Shown one piece after another: positions 16,810 to 26,702 of a stretch of DNA of 53,907 nucleotides. Location: the NCBI GenBank assembly GCA_947303465.1, contig CAMYYI010000011.1:1-53907 (forward strand), in the 5' to 3' direction. A model generated the notes under the pieces. That model saw only the letters and a program-made list of their open reading frames with translations, was not told the DNA's origin and made no database searches. Numbering within the stretch: the stretch's first letter is position 1; each line of letters begins with the position of its first letter. Origin of the DNA: an uncultured Bacteroidales bacterium. Its GTDB lineage: Bacteria; Bacteroidota; Bacteroidia; Bacteroidales; UBA932. The translations under genes and the position numbers were made by a program.

Positions 16810-18800
16810 AGAAGATATATCAAACAGACCCCTGGCTTGAGCCTTTTCGCGGAGCTATAGACGCAAGGCATGAGCGCATCCTTGCAGACAAGCGCAAGCT
16901 AGCCGGCGACAAGCCCCTTTCCGAGGTCGCAAACAACCATCTCTACTATGGTCTCCATCATGATTCCAAGGGCTGGGTCATTCGTGAGTGGGCGCCCAGC
17001 GCCACAAAGATCTACCTGGTAGGAGACTTCAACAACTGGAAGCGCACGCCCGACTACCTCTTCACTCCGGTGGGGCAGGGCAATTGGGAACTGCGCCTTC
17101 CCGAGCTCTTCCTGAGCCACGGCGCCCTGTACAAGCTATGGGTGGAATGGCCGGGAGGAGGCGGAGAGCGCATTCCTGCCTACGCGACGCGAGTGGTCCA
17201 GGATCCGGAGACCAAGGTGTTCTGCGCCCAGGTATGGAATCCCGAGCCTTACAAATGGAAGCACCGCAATCCAGGACCCCGTCCCCATCCATTCATATAC
17301 GAGTGCCACATAGGCATGAGCGGAGAGGAAGAGAAAGTTGCCACCTTCGACGATTTCCGCCGCGAGGTGCTGCCGCGGGTGAAGCGCCTGGGCTACGACG
17401 TACTGCAGATAATGGCCCTGCAGGAGCATCCGTACTACGGCTCCTTCGGCTATCAGGTATCCAGTTTCTTCGCCCTCAGCTCGCGATTCGGCACGCCGGA
17501 GGAATTCAAGCGCCTGGTTGATGAAGCGCATGCCGCCGGCATCGCGGTCATCATGGATATAGTGCATTCGCACGCGGTGGGCAACGAGGTGGAGGGCCTT
17601 GGCCGGCTGGACGGACGCGACGACCTCTATTTCTATCCGGGCGAGGCCGGTCACCATCCTGCATGGGGCACCCGCTGCTTCGACTACGGCAAAGATGAAG
17701 TGAAGTATTTCCTCCTCTCCAACTGCAAATACTGGATGGAGGAGTACCACATTGACGGATTCCGCTTCGACGGAGTGACGAGCATGCTCTACTGGAACCA
17801 CGGTCTGGGAATAGATTTCGGGAATTACGACATCTATTTCAACTCTGGGGTGGACGAGAATGCGGTGAGCTACCTCGGACTGGCCAACATGCTCATACAT
17901 GAGCTCAATCCCAAGGCTATCACCATCGCCGAGGATGTGAGCGGAATGGCGGGGCTTGCCGCGCCGTTCGCGGCCGGCGGCGTGGGGTTCGACTTCCGTA
18001 TGGCCATGGGCATTGCCGACCACTGGATCAAGTGGATAAAGGAACTGCCGGACGAGGGCTGGACGCCGGGCATGATCTGGTGGGAGCTTACCAACAAGCG
18101 GGCGGACGAGAAGACCGTGAGTTACGCGGAGTGTCACGACCAGGCGCTCGTGGGCGACAAGACCATCATCTTCCGCCTTATAGACAAAGAGATGTATTTC
18201 AGCATGCGTAAGGATCAGCAGAACCCGCTGGTAGACAGGGGGATAGCCCTTCATAAGCTGATTCGCATCGTGACCGCTGCAACCTGTGGCGGAGGTTACC
18301 TGAACTTCATGGGCAACGAATTCGGCCATCCGGAGTGGATAGACTTTCCGCGCGAGGGCAACGGCTGGTCTTACGCACACGCCAGGCGCCTCTGGTCCAT
18401 TGCCGACAATCCGGAATTGCGTTACCATGGACTTGAGGAATTCGATGTGGCGATGGTGCACCTTCTCAAGAAAGAGAAGTGCCTGAACGGCAGCCCGGAA
18501 CTGCTTGTCGCAGACGAGCAGAAACAAATCTTGATTTTCCGTAGGGAAAATTGTATATTTGCGCTGAACTTCAACCCGCAGGGCTCTTTTATGGATTATG
18601 GTTTTTCGGCCCCGGCGGGAGAGTTTGTCAAGGTGTTCGATTCCGACGAACTGCGTTTCGGCGGTTTTGGCCGCCTGCCCGGGGAAGAAAAGCATGTGGC
18701 CCTGCCTCAGCGCTGCCCCAACGGCAATCAAGCCTTCGACCACACCCTGTACATGTACCTGCCCAGCAGGTGCGCCATAGTTTTGAAAAAGATCGACTGA
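16806..18800 (+). CDS. glgB: 1,4-alpha-glucan branching enzyme (GH13)
   Basis: A 664-residue enzyme that introduces alpha-1,6 branches into glycogen. An N-terminal CBM48 domain (WVIREWAPSATKIYLVGDFN) precedes a GH13 barrel. The nucleophile is in GFRFDGV (Asp322), the acid/base in ITIAEDVSG (Glu376), and the third carboxylate in AECHDQALVGDK. GYLNFMGNEFGHPEW and a C-terminal beta domain follow. Length and motifs resemble the GH13_8 branching enzymes of eukaryotes and Bacteroidota. It heads five glycogen genes. A full promoter-like sequence lies inside its 3' part at 18531-18561. Confidence 0.95.
   Translation: MKKIYQTDPWLEPFRGAIDARHERILADKRKLAGDKPLSEVANNHLYYGLHHDSKGWVIREWAPSATKIYLVGDFNNWKRTPDYLFTPVGQGNWELRLPELFLSHGALYKLWVEWPGGGGERIPAYATRVVQDPETKVFCAQVWNPEPYKWKHRNPGPRPHPFIYECHIGMSGEEEKVATFDDFRREVLPRVKRLGYDVLQIMALQEHPYYGSFGYQVSSFFALSSRFGTPEEFKRLVDEAHAAGIAVIMDIVHSHAVGNEVEGLGRLDGRDDLYFYPGEAGHHPAWGTRCFDYGKDEVKYFLLSNCKYWMEEYHIDGFRFDGVTSMLYWNHGLGIDFGNYDIYFNSGVDENAVSYLGLANMLIHELNPKAITIAEDVSGMAGLAAPFAAGGVGFDFRMAMGIADHWIKWIKELPDEGWTPGMIWWELTNKRADEKTVSYAECHDQALVGDKTIIFRLIDKEMYFSMRKDQQNPLVDRGIALHKLIRIVTAATCGGGYLNFMGNEFGHPEWIDFPREGNGWSYAHARRLWSIADNPELRYHGLEEFDVAMVHLLKKEKCLNGSPELLVADEQKQILIFRRENCIFALNFNPQGSFMDYGFSAPAGEFVKVFDSDELRFGGFGRLPGEEKHVALPQRCPNGNQAFDHTLYMYLPSRCAIVLKKID
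18531..18561 (+). promoter_or_regulatory. Intragenic promoter within glgB
   Basis: TTG at 18531-18533, exactly 20 bases, TATATTTG at 18554-18561: the same arrangement as the rlmH, xseA and GH30-remnant promoters. It lies about 240 bases before the debranching enzyme start and could give the remaining glycogen genes independent expression. Confidence 0.5.
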
Positions 18801-18801
18801 T

Positions 18802-20742
18802 ATGGCATTCTTGACATTCAACAAGAACGAGCTGGTGAACCTGGCTTACTCGCTCAAGCGCGAGATTATCTGCGCCAACAAGACGGGTGCTTACTGCAAC
18901 ACGTCCATCGTTACCTGCAACACCCGCCGCTACCACGGCTTGCTCGCCGTTACCCTGGACCGCTTCGGCGGCGACCACTTCATGCTGCTGTCGGCCCTGG
19001 ACGAGAGCCTGGTGGTAAACGGCAAGCAATTCAACCTGGGCATACACTGTTACGGCGATATCTACGAGCCCCGCGGCCACAAGTACGTGGTGGACTTCGC
19101 CGAAGATCCCGTGCCCAACATCACTTACCAGGTCGGTGAGATAGTTTTCCGCAAGAGTATCATCCTGGCACCGGACAAGGACCAGGTGCTCGTGAAATAC
19201 GAGCTTCTCAAATCTCCCTCGCCCGTAACTCTCATCATAAAGCCTTTCCTGGCTTTCCGCAACGTGCATGAGCTGACACATCAGAACGAGCAGGCGAACA
19301 CCGGCTATACCGAGATACCCGGAGGCGTGTCGTTCCGCATGTATCCCAACTTCCCCGACCTGCACCTGCAGCTCAGCGACTCCAAGGCGGAGTGGAAGTC
19401 CCTGCCGTGCTGGAACAACAACGTGACGTACTCCGACGAATACCGCCGCGGTTATGACTGCAAAGAGGATCTCTTCACTCCCGGCATATTTACCGCCAGG
19501 CTGTCAAACGGCGGCTCGGTGGTGTTCTCCGGATCCATCGAGGAGGCCAATCCTGCCGGTCTCAAGAGGCAGTTCGGAGCCTATCTGGCCAAAATGCCCG
19601 AGGTGACCGGCTATCACGACCAGCTGATGCGCTGCGCCGACTGGCTCATCACCCGTCACAACGGGGTGGCCATGATCAACGCCGGCCTGAGCTGGCTCAA
19701 CACGGGCCTTCTGCGCGAGACGCTTGTTGCCCTGGCCGGCCTTACCCTTCACGGCGCCCACAGTCCGGAGCTGTTCGAAGAGATACTGGACAACCTCATT
19801 GCTGCAGAGCAGGAGCGCCTCACCAAACGCACCACCCAGGTGGAGGCACCTCTGTACCTGGCGGTTACCCTGCAGCAATATATAGACTATGGCGCCGATC
19901 CCGCAAAGGTCTGGAAGAAATACGGCGATACGCTGAAGGCGGTTCTGGAAAGCTATCTGCCCGGCTGCCGCAAAGAGGTCGCTATGCATCCGTCCGGCCT
20001 GCTATGGGCCCAGATGGACGGAGTGGCGCTCAGCTGGATGAACGCTTATGTGAACGGCCGTGCCGTCACCGAGCGCGCCGGCTACCAGATAGAGACCAAC
20101 GCCTTCTGGTATAACGCCATCTGCTTCGCACTCGAGATGGAAGGCAAGTACGGGTCCAAGAGAAGCGCATTCATCAAGAAATGGACTCCTATCCGCGACA
20201 TGGTGCTTGTAAACTTCCGCTCAACCTTTGTAGATGAAGAATCCGGCAGGCTGGCAGACTACGTGGACGCTTCCGGCCGCAACATGGACGTGCGCCCCAA
20301 CCAGTTGTATGCCATCTGGGTCAAATACTCTCCGCTGGAGGAAGATATGGCGCTGCCGGTGCTGAGCGTCATAGACCGCGAACTCATCACCTCCCGCGGC
20401 GTCCGCACCCTGTCGCCCCGCGATCCCAAGTACCGCGGAGTGTACGAGGGCGCACAGATAGAGCGCGACCTTGCCTATCATCAGGGCTGTACCCGCCCGA
20501 ACCTGCTGGAACCGTATATCGACATGAGCCTCAAGGTCAAAGGGCCTTCCTTCGTGAAGAGGGCGGAATGGCTTATAGAGGGCTTCTGGTCCGACCTCAG
20601 CAAGCACGGCGTCGGAGCCTTCTCTGAGCTGTACGACGGAGATCCGCCCCACGAGCCGCACGGAGCCATTTCGTCATCGCTCAGTACGGCGGCGCTCCTA
20701 ACCGTGGTTGACATAATCGCTAAATACAAGGAGGTAAAATAA
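18802..20742 (+). CDS. Glycogen debranching enzyme (amylo-alpha-1,6-glucosidase type)
   Basis: A 646-residue cytoplasmic enzyme with a GDE N-terminal beta domain (LKREIICANKTGAYCNTSI, TRRYHGLLAV) and a C-terminal (alpha/alpha)6 barrel (GLSWLNTGLLRETLVALAG, QMDGVALSWMNAYVNG, QIETNAFWYNA, TLSPRDPKYRG). This is the GH133-like architecture of bacterial and archaeal debranching enzymes. It should hydrolyse alpha-1,6 branch points left by phosphorylase. It starts one base after glgB and ends one base before the glycogen synthase gene. Confidence 0.9.
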   Translation: MAFLTFNKNELVNLAYSLKREIICANKTGAYCNTSIVTCNTRRYHGLLAVTLDRFGGDHFMLLSALDESLVVNGKQFNLGIHCYGDIYEPRGHKYVVDFAEDPVPNITYQVGEIVFRKSIILAPDKDQVLVKYELLKSPSPVTLIIKPFLAFRNVHELTHQNEQANTGYTEIPGGVSFRMYPNFPDLHLQLSDSKAEWKSLPCWNNNVTYSDEYRRGYDCKEDLFTPGIFTARLSNGGSVVFSGSIEEANPAGLKRQFGAYLAKMPEVTGYHDQLMRCADWLITRHNGVAMINAGLSWLNTGLLRETLVALAGLTLHGAHSPELFEEILDNLIAAEQERLTKRTTQVEAPLYLAVTLQQYIDYGADPAKVWKKYGDTLKAVLESYLPGCRKEVAMHPSGLLWAQMDGVALSWMNAYVNGRAVTERAGYQIETNAFWYNAICFALEMEGKYGSKRSAFIKKWTPIRDMVLVNFRSTFVDEESGRLADYVDASGRNMDVRPNQLYAIWVKYSPLEEDMALPVLSVIDRELITSRGVRTLSPRDPKYRGVYEGAQIERDLAYHQGCTRPNLLEPYIDMSLKVKGPSFVKRAEWLIEGFWSDLSKHGVGAFSELYDGDPPHEPHGAISSSLSTAALLTVVDIIAKYKEVK

Positions 20743-20743
20743 T

Positions 20744-22030
20744 ATGAGAGTTTTGATGTTCGGCTGGGAGTTTCCTCCCCATATCGCAGGCGGTTTGGGT
20801 ACTGCCTGTGAGGGCATCGTCAAGGGTTTGGCCTACAATGGAGTTGAGACCCTGTTCGTAATGCCCAACGCCTCCGGCGACGAAGACCAGAGTGCCACCA
20901 CCATACTCAACGCGAGCGACGTGGCGGTACAGAATGTGAGCAGCACGGTAGAGGAGTTCATCAACAAGGTGAAGTTCCTCTATGTGGACTCAAACATCGT
21001 TCCCTACGTAGATCCCGACGAGTATTACGAGGCTATAGAGAAGATGCGCGCCCAGGGTCTGACACAGACCACGGTGGGCTTTGGCCAGAAATTCAAGTTC
21101 TCCGGCAAGTACGGCGCCAACCTCATGGAAGAGGTATCCCGTTACGCCCAGGTGGGCGGCACCATCGCCATGCAGCATGTGAATGAGTTCGATATCATCC
21201 ATGCCCACGACTGGCTTACCTACCTGGCCGGCATAGCCGCGAAGGAGCTCACCGGCAAGCCTCTGGTAGTGCATGTGCACGCCACCTCCTACGACCGCGG
21301 CGACGAGAAGCATATAGACACCCGCGTGCTCGACATAGAGACCCGCGGCATGATGGCCGCAGACCGTGTGGTCACCGTGAGCGACCTTACCCGCAACATA
21401 GTCATCAACAAGTACGGCATAGACCCCGCCAAGGTGGTGACGGTACACAACGCAGTGGACTTCAGCGGGCGCGAGGACATCACCGTCGAGCGAGGCGTGA
21501 AAGACAAAGTGGTCACCTTCCTGGGACGTATTACCTTCCAGAAGGGGCCGGAGTACTTCATAGACGCCGCCGCCAAGGTGCTCAAGCGCACCAAGAACGT
21601 CCGCTTCGTGATGGCCGGCAGCGGTGACATGATGAACCGCGCCATCAAGCAGGTGGCCCGTCTGGGCATATCGGACCGCTTCCACTTTACCGGCTTCCTC
21701 CGCGGAGCCGACGTGCAGAAGATGTTCGCCCTGTCCGACGTCTACATTATGCCCTCGGTCTCCGAGCCCTTCGGCATTTCCCCGCTGGAGGCCATGCGTA
21801 CCGGGGTGCCTTCCATTATCTCCCACCAGTCCGGTGCAGCCGAAATCCTGAAGTTCGCCCTCAAGGTGGACTTCTGGGATGTGGATGCTCTGGCCGATGA
21901 CATCTACGCCCTCGTCACTTATCCCGCCCTTACCGAGTTCGCTTCCAAGCAGGGCTTCGACGAGGTGAACGAACTCAAGTGGAACGGCGCTACCGCCAAA
22001 TTGAAAAAAGTTTACGAATCATTGATATGA
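20744..22030 (+). CDS. Glycogen synthase-type glycosyltransferase (GT4-like)
   Basis: A 428-residue GT-B glycosyltransferase. The N-terminal domain opens with VLMFGWEFPPHIAGGLGTA, in which the GGLG loop contacts the donor; HAHDWLTYLAGIAAKEL is the acceptor-side motif. The C-terminal domain has VTFLGRITFQKGPEYFIDA and PSVSEPFGISPLEAM, the E-x7-E type nucleotide-sugar site. Its place between debranching enzyme, GH57 and phosphorylase supports an alpha-1,4-glucan synthase role. Whether UDP- or ADP-glucose is used cannot be read from sequence; no glgC is in the window. The stop overlaps the next start by 4 bases. Confidence 0.88.
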   Translation: MRVLMFGWEFPPHIAGGLGTACEGIVKGLAYNGVETLFVMPNASGDEDQSATTILNASDVAVQNVSSTVEEFINKVKFLYVDSNIVPYVDPDEYYEAIEKMRAQGLTQTTVGFGQKFKFSGKYGANLMEEVSRYAQVGGTIAMQHVNEFDIIHAHDWLTYLAGIAAKELTGKPLVVHVHATSYDRGDEKHIDTRVLDIETRGMMAADRVVTVSDLTRNIVINKYGIDPAKVVTVHNAVDFSGREDITVERGVKDKVVTFLGRITFQKGPEYFIDAAAKVLKRTKNVRFVMAGSGDMMNRAIKQVARLGISDRFHFTGFLRGADVQKMFALSDVYIMPSVSEPFGISPLEAMRTGVPSIISHQSGAAEILKFALKVDFWDVDALADDIYALVTYPALTEFASKQGFDEVNELKWNGATAKLKKVYESLI

Positions 22031-23205
22031 AAAAGTCAGTCTGCCTTTACTTCCAGGTCCATCAGCCCACGAGGCTCCGTCAGTATCGCTTTTTCGATAT
22101 AGGCAAGGACTCCCATTACTATGACGATTTCGCCAACAGGACCATACTCAAGAGGGTGGCCCAGAAGTGCTATCTCCCTATGAACGAGCTGCTTCTGGAG
22201 GCGATCAACAAGACGAAGGGCAAGTTCAAAGTGGCTTTTTCCATCTCCGGTTCCGCCCTTGAGCAGTTCGACCGTTACGCCCCCGAAGTGCTGGACAGCT
22301 TCCGCAAGCTGGCCGCAACTGGCAAGGTGGAATTCCTCTGCGAGACCTACTATCACTCCCTGGCTTCGCTGGCCTCCGCTTCGGAGTTCGCACATCAGGT
22401 AGAGAAGCATAAGGCTCATATAGAGGAAGCTTTCGGAGTTACTCCGGTCACCTTCCGCAATACCGAGCTCATCTATTCCGATGCCATCGCCCGCCAGGTG
22501 TATGACCTCGGATTCAAGACCATGCTCACGGAAGGCGCCCGCCATATAATGGGCTGGCAGAGCGCAAATTACGTCTATACTGCCGAATCTCAGCCCAAGC
22601 TCCGCCTGCTGCTCCGCAACTATGGCCTGAGCGACGACATCGCGTTCCGCTTCTCAGACAAGGGCTGGAACGAGTGGCCTCTCACTGCGGATAAGTTCGT
22701 AGGCTGGCTCAATGAGGCGGAAGGGGATATCGTAAACCTCTTCATGGACTACGAGACCTTCGGTGAGCACCAGACTGCAGAAAGCGGCATATTCGACTTC
22801 ATGCGCGCCCTGCCTGCAGCAGTTATCAAGGCCGGAATGGACTTCGTAACTCCCGCGCAGGCAGTCAAGAACATCAAGCCGGCTGCATCTCTCAGCGTCC
22901 CCGATCCTATTTCCTGGGCGGATGAGGAAAGAGACCTCAGCGCATGGCTGGGCAACGAGCTCCAGCAGGATGCCTACAACAAGCTTTACGGCCTCACCGA
23001 GAAGCTTGCCCTGCTCAACGATCCGGAGCTCTGGGCCGATTTCGGACATCTTCAGGAGAGCGACCACCTGTACTACATGTGCACCAAGTTCTTCTCCGAC
23101 GGTGAAATCCACAAGCGTTTCAGCCCGTACGACACTCCGTTCGAGGCGTTCATCAACTATATGAATGTCCTCAGCGACTTCATCATCAGGATTAATTCCA
23201 GATAA
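22027..23205 (+). CDS. GH57 family alpha-glucan-active enzyme (amylase-like)
   Basis: A 392-residue protein without a signal peptide, hence cytoplasmic. GH57 conserved regions are visible: YFQVHQPTRLRQ at the N-terminus, EFLCETYYHSLASL, the nucleophile segment FRNTELIYS (Glu147) and the acid segment FMDYETFGEHQ (Asp241). GH57 members include alpha-amylases, 4-alpha-glucanotransferases and branching enzymes; this short form sits in Bacteroidota glycogen clusters and probably trims or remodels glycogen. The ATG at 22027 overlaps the previous stop and fits the family N-terminus (MKKSVCLYFQVHQP). Confidence 0.9.
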   Translation: MKKSVCLYFQVHQPTRLRQYRFFDIGKDSHYYDDFANRTILKRVAQKCYLPMNELLLEAINKTKGKFKVAFSISGSALEQFDRYAPEVLDSFRKLAATGKVEFLCETYYHSLASLASASEFAHQVEKHKAHIEEAFGVTPVTFRNTELIYSDAIARQVYDLGFKTMLTEGARHIMGWQSANYVYTAESQPKLRLLLRNYGLSDDIAFRFSDKGWNEWPLTADKFVGWLNEAEGDIVNLFMDYETFGEHQTAESGIFDFMRALPAAVIKAGMDFVTPAQAVKNIKPAASLSVPDPISWADEERDLSAWLGNELQQDAYNKLYGLTEKLALLNDPELWADFGHLQESDHLYYMCTKFFSDGEIHKRFSPYDTPFEAFINYMNVLSDFIIRINSR

Positions 23206-23219
23206 TGAAGGTTTTTTTG

Positions 23220-23227
23220 TATTTTTG
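23220..23227 (+). promoter_or_regulatory. Promoter -7 box for glgP
   Basis: TATTTTTG lies in the 30-base gap between the GH57 gene and glgP, 8 bases before the ATG at 23236. No TTG is found at the matching upstream distance, so a -33 element is weak or absent. This is the only true gap inside the glycogen cluster. Confidence 0.5.
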
Positions 23228-23235
23228 CGCCCATT

Positions 23236-25800
23236 ATGCAAAACAACAGATTTGAAGTAGGAGATCCGGCGTGGAAGAGCGTTATGGTAACACGCCACCT
23301 CCCGGAAGAATTATCGGGGCTTGAAACCCTTTGCAAGAACCTCTGGTGGTGTTGGAACGAAGACGCCAAATTGCTTTTCAAGTCCATAGATTCGGATATC
23401 TGGCATACCTCCGGTCACAATCCGATGGCCATACTGGATAAGGTAAGCCTCAAAAGATACAACGAACTGGCTAAGGACGTCTCCTTCCTGTCGCGCCTGG
23501 CGGCGGTGATGGACGAGTTCAACCGCTATATGGCGCTCAAGTCCGAGCGTACGGAGCCCTCCGTTGCATATTTCTGCATGGAGTACGGCCTGGAGACCTC
23601 CCTGAAGATTTACTCCGGCGGCCTCGGAATCCTGGCAGGCGACTACCTGAAGGAGAGTTCGGACATGAACGTGAACATGGTGGCGGTAGGTCTGTTGTAC
23701 CGTTATGGCTACTTTACCCAGCGCATCACGCCCCAGGGTAACCAGGTGGCCGAGTATGACGCCCAGGACTTCCTCAAGATTCCTGCGGAGCCGGTGCTGG
23801 ACGAGCACGACAACTGGAAGACCATCCACATGGCCCTGCCCGGCCGTGACATGACCGCACGTATCTGGAAGGTGGCCGTCGGACGTACCGACCTCTACCT
23901 TCTCGATACCGACTTCGAGGCCAACTTGCCGGAAGACCGTCAGGTAACGCATCAGCTTTACGGAGGTGACTGGGAGAACCGTCTGAAGCAGGAGATCCTG
24001 CTGGGAATCGGCGGCGTGAGGGCCCTGCGTCTGCTGGGACTCAATCCCACCATCTACCATTACAACGAGGGCCATGCGGCATTCGCCGGCCTGGAGCGCC
24101 TGCGCGAGTACATCCAGGTCAAGAAACTGGATTTCAACGAGTCCCTGGAGCTCATCCGCGCCAGCGGCCTGTTCACAACCCATACTCCCGTGCCTGCGGG
24201 ACACGACTCCTTCGACGAGGGCCTGCTGTCCAAGTACCTGGGCCACTATCCCGGACGCTTCGGCATAGATTGGGATACACTCCTGTCGCTGGGGAAGATT
24301 CATCCCGAGAACGGGGACGAGAAGTTCAGCATGAGCGTGCTGGCCGCCAACATGAGCCAGAACGTGAACGGCGTATCCATGCTCCACGGCAAGGTAAGCC
24401 AGGACATATTCAAGGATATGTACAAGGGCTACCTGCCTGAGGAACTGCATATCAGCTACGTTACCAACGGCGTTCACTACGCCACCTGGGCGGCCCGCGA
24501 CTGGAAGGCCATCCATTACAAGGTCTTCGGCCCCGAATTCCGTACCGGCCATTACGACAAGAGCTGCTTCGACCGCATTTACAAGGTCAGCGACGACGAG
24601 ATATGGAACGTACGCAAGATTCTCAAGGACGAACTTGTAAAGACCGTGACGGAGCGCATATCTGATCCTACCCTGTGCAGCCACTACACGCCTACCCAGA
24701 TTGTCAAGATAAGCGAGACTTTCCGCCCCGACGTGCTTACCATAGGCTTCGCCCGCCGCTTTGCTACGTACAAACGTGCAACGCTGATTTTCAGCGACCT
24801 GGATCGTCTGGACGCCATAGTGAACAATCCCGAGCGCCCCGTTCAGTTCGTGTTCGCTGGCAAGGCGCATCCCGCCGACGGTGCAGGACAGGACTTCCTG
24901 AAGCGTATCATAGAAATCTCCAAGGACGAGAGGTTCCTCGGCCGCATTGTCTTCGTGCCCGGTTACGACATACGTCTGGCCAAGAGGCTCGTACAGGGAG
25001 TTGACGTATGGCTCAACAACCCCACCCGTCCTCTCGAGGCTTCCGGTACCTCCGGAGAGAAGGCCGCCATGAACGGCGTCATGCACTTCTCCGTGCTCGA
25101 CGGATGGTGGGTTGAGGGTTATCAGGAAGATGCCGGATGGGCGCTTCCGCTCGAGCGCACGTACGACGACCAGCAGTACCAGAATGAGCTGGATGCAGCA
25201 ACCATCTACGCCACGATTGAGAACGAGATTGCGCCTGCGTACTACAATTTCAACGACCGCACACATATCTCCAAGGAGTGGGTCGGCTACATCAAGAACA
25301 CCATAGCGAAGGTGGCGAGCAATTTCACCACCAACCGCATGCTAACTGATTACTGCAACCAGTACTACATCCCGCAGGCGGAACGCTACAACGCCATGGT
25401 TGCGAACAACAACAAGGTGGCCAGGGAGATTGCAGCATGGAAGCAGAAGGTACTGTCAGAGTGGAACAACATCCGTGTGGTGTCCTGCCAGCAGCCAGAT
25501 GCATCTTATATCGTGTCTAAGAACGACCCGATCCACGGTGAGGTTATTCTCGACCTCGGGCGTCTGAAACCGGAAGACATAGGTGTAGAAATGCTGTTCG
25601 CCACAAGTGACGCCAAGGGCGCCCTGCACATCCAGGAGGTTCAGCAGTACGATGTGGTTGATTATGCTAACGGTGTAGCCCGTTATGCCACTTCCGTGCA
25701 GCCGGAACGTACCGGTATGTATCATGTGGGCATACGAATGTATGCAAGCAATCCGGCGCTTCCGCACCGGCAGGACTTCCCGCTCGTAAAATGGCTGTAA
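23236..25800 (+). CDS. glgP: Alpha-glucan (glycogen) phosphorylase, DUF3417-containing type
   Basis: An 854-residue GT35 enzyme that releases glucose 1-phosphate from glycogen ends. The N-terminal NLWWCWNEDAKLLF region matches the DUF3417 domain of this subfamily. The catalytic part has VAYFCMEYGLETSLKIYSGG, GGVRALRLLG, HYNEGHAAFAGLERL and HTPVPAGHDSF. The pyridoxal-phosphate segment is GTSGEKAAMNGVMH, with Lys609 the likely Schiff-base lysine. The C-terminus extends into the ribF start by 10 bases. Confidence 0.95.
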   Translation: MQNNRFEVGDPAWKSVMVTRHLPEELSGLETLCKNLWWCWNEDAKLLFKSIDSDIWHTSGHNPMAILDKVSLKRYNELAKDVSFLSRLAAVMDEFNRYMALKSERTEPSVAYFCMEYGLETSLKIYSGGLGILAGDYLKESSDMNVNMVAVGLLYRYGYFTQRITPQGNQVAEYDAQDFLKIPAEPVLDEHDNWKTIHMALPGRDMTARIWKVAVGRTDLYLLDTDFEANLPEDRQVTHQLYGGDWENRLKQEILLGIGGVRALRLLGLNPTIYHYNEGHAAFAGLERLREYIQVKKLDFNESLELIRASGLFTTHTPVPAGHDSFDEGLLSKYLGHYPGRFGIDWDTLLSLGKIHPENGDEKFSMSVLAANMSQNVNGVSMLHGKVSQDIFKDMYKGYLPEELHISYVTNGVHYATWAARDWKAIHYKVFGPEFRTGHYDKSCFDRIYKVSDDEIWNVRKILKDELVKTVTERISDPTLCSHYTPTQIVKISETFRPDVLTIGFARRFATYKRATLIFSDLDRLDAIVNNPERPVQFVFAGKAHPADGAGQDFLKRIIEISKDERFLGRIVFVPGYDIRLAKRLVQGVDVWLNNPTRPLEASGTSGEKAAMNGVMHFSVLDGWWVEGYQEDAGWALPLERTYDDQQYQNELDAATIYATIENEIAPAYYNFNDRTHISKEWVGYIKNTIAKVASNFTTNRMLTDYCNQYYIPQAERYNAMVANNNKVAREIAAWKQKVLSEWNNIRVVSCQQPDASYIVSKNDPIHGEVILDLGRLKPEDIGVEMLFATSDAKGALHIQEVQQYDVVDYANGVARYATSVQPERTGMYHVGIRMYASNPALPHRQDFPLVKWL

Positions 25801-26672
25801 TAGCCACAGGCTTTTTCGACGGTGTCCATCCAGGGCACCGTCTTGTTGTTGAAACCCTTGTTTCGCTTGCCGCGGAGAGGGGCGATGAGAGTGTAATTGT
25901 TACATTCTGGCCCCACCCCAGGGCAGTGCTGCAGAGCGGGGCGGACACCCTGCGCTATCTCACTCCCGTAGCTGAGAAAACTGCCATGCTGCGTTCTATG
26001 GGGGTTAACAGCGTGGAGACGCTGCCCTTTACCAGGGCATTTGCCTCCCTTTCCGCCCGCGAGTATATCCGCATGCTCTGCCGTGACTATGCCTGCAGCG
26101 CGCTTGTGCTGGGTTACGACACCCGCTTCGGGCGCGAGCAGGCCGGTCCGGAAGACATTGCCGCCATTGCCCGCTCCATGGGGCTGGAGGCAGTCATCGC
26201 CCCTCCTGTATGCATAGACGGGGTTTCCGTGTCTTCTACCCGCATACGCGCGGCCCTGGAGGCCGGCGACGTGGCGCTGGCTACGCGCTTGCTCGGCAGG
26301 CCGTACAGCCTTCACGGAGTGGTGGTGGCCGGCAACAAGTTGGGACGCACCATCGGTTTTCCAACCGCTAACATGATGCTGTACGAGCCCCTTATGGCCA
26401 TTCCGAAGAACGGGGTGTATGCCACAAGGGTTGTAATTGGCAGCAGATCCTTCACCGGCATGACCAACATAGGCACCCGCCCTACCGTAAGCGAGCGGGA
26501 CGCCCTCACCATCGAGACCCACATCCTGGACTTCGATGAGATGATTTACGGCCTGGACATCACCGTGGAGTTCCTGAACCGCATCCGCGACGAGCGCAAA
26601 TTCGCCTCGCTCTCCGACCTTCAGTCCCAGCTCCGCGCCGACTGCGCCACCATTACCTCTCGCCGGCTGTAA
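25791..26672 (+). CDS. ribF: Bifunctional riboflavin kinase / FMN adenylyltransferase
   Basis: A 293-residue enzyme that makes FMN and then FAD. The N-terminal adenylyltransferase domain has GFFDGVHPGHR and later VSSTRIRAALEAGD. The C-terminal kinase domain has HGVVVAGNKLGRTIGFPTANM and IETHILDFDEMIYG. The gene overlaps glgP by 10 bases and closes this gene block; a hairpin terminator follows. The next transcription unit begins with an FAD-dependent oxidoreductase, but that has its own -7 box. Confidence 0.95.
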   Translation: MAVIATGFFDGVHPGHRLVVETLVSLAAERGDESVIVTFWPHPRAVLQSGADTLRYLTPVAEKTAMLRSMGVNSVETLPFTRAFASLSAREYIRMLCRDYACSALVLGYDTRFGREQAGPEDIAAIARSMGLEAVIAPPVCIDGVSVSSTRIRAALEAGDVALATRLLGRPYSLHGVVVAGNKLGRTIGFPTANMMLYEPLMAIPKNGVYATRVVIGSRSFTGMTNIGTRPTVSERDALTIETHILDFDEMIYGLDITVEFLNRIRDERKFASLSDLQSQLRADCATITSRRL

Positions 26673-26702
26673 ATCGTACATAGCTGAAAATCAACCATTA
26701 CT

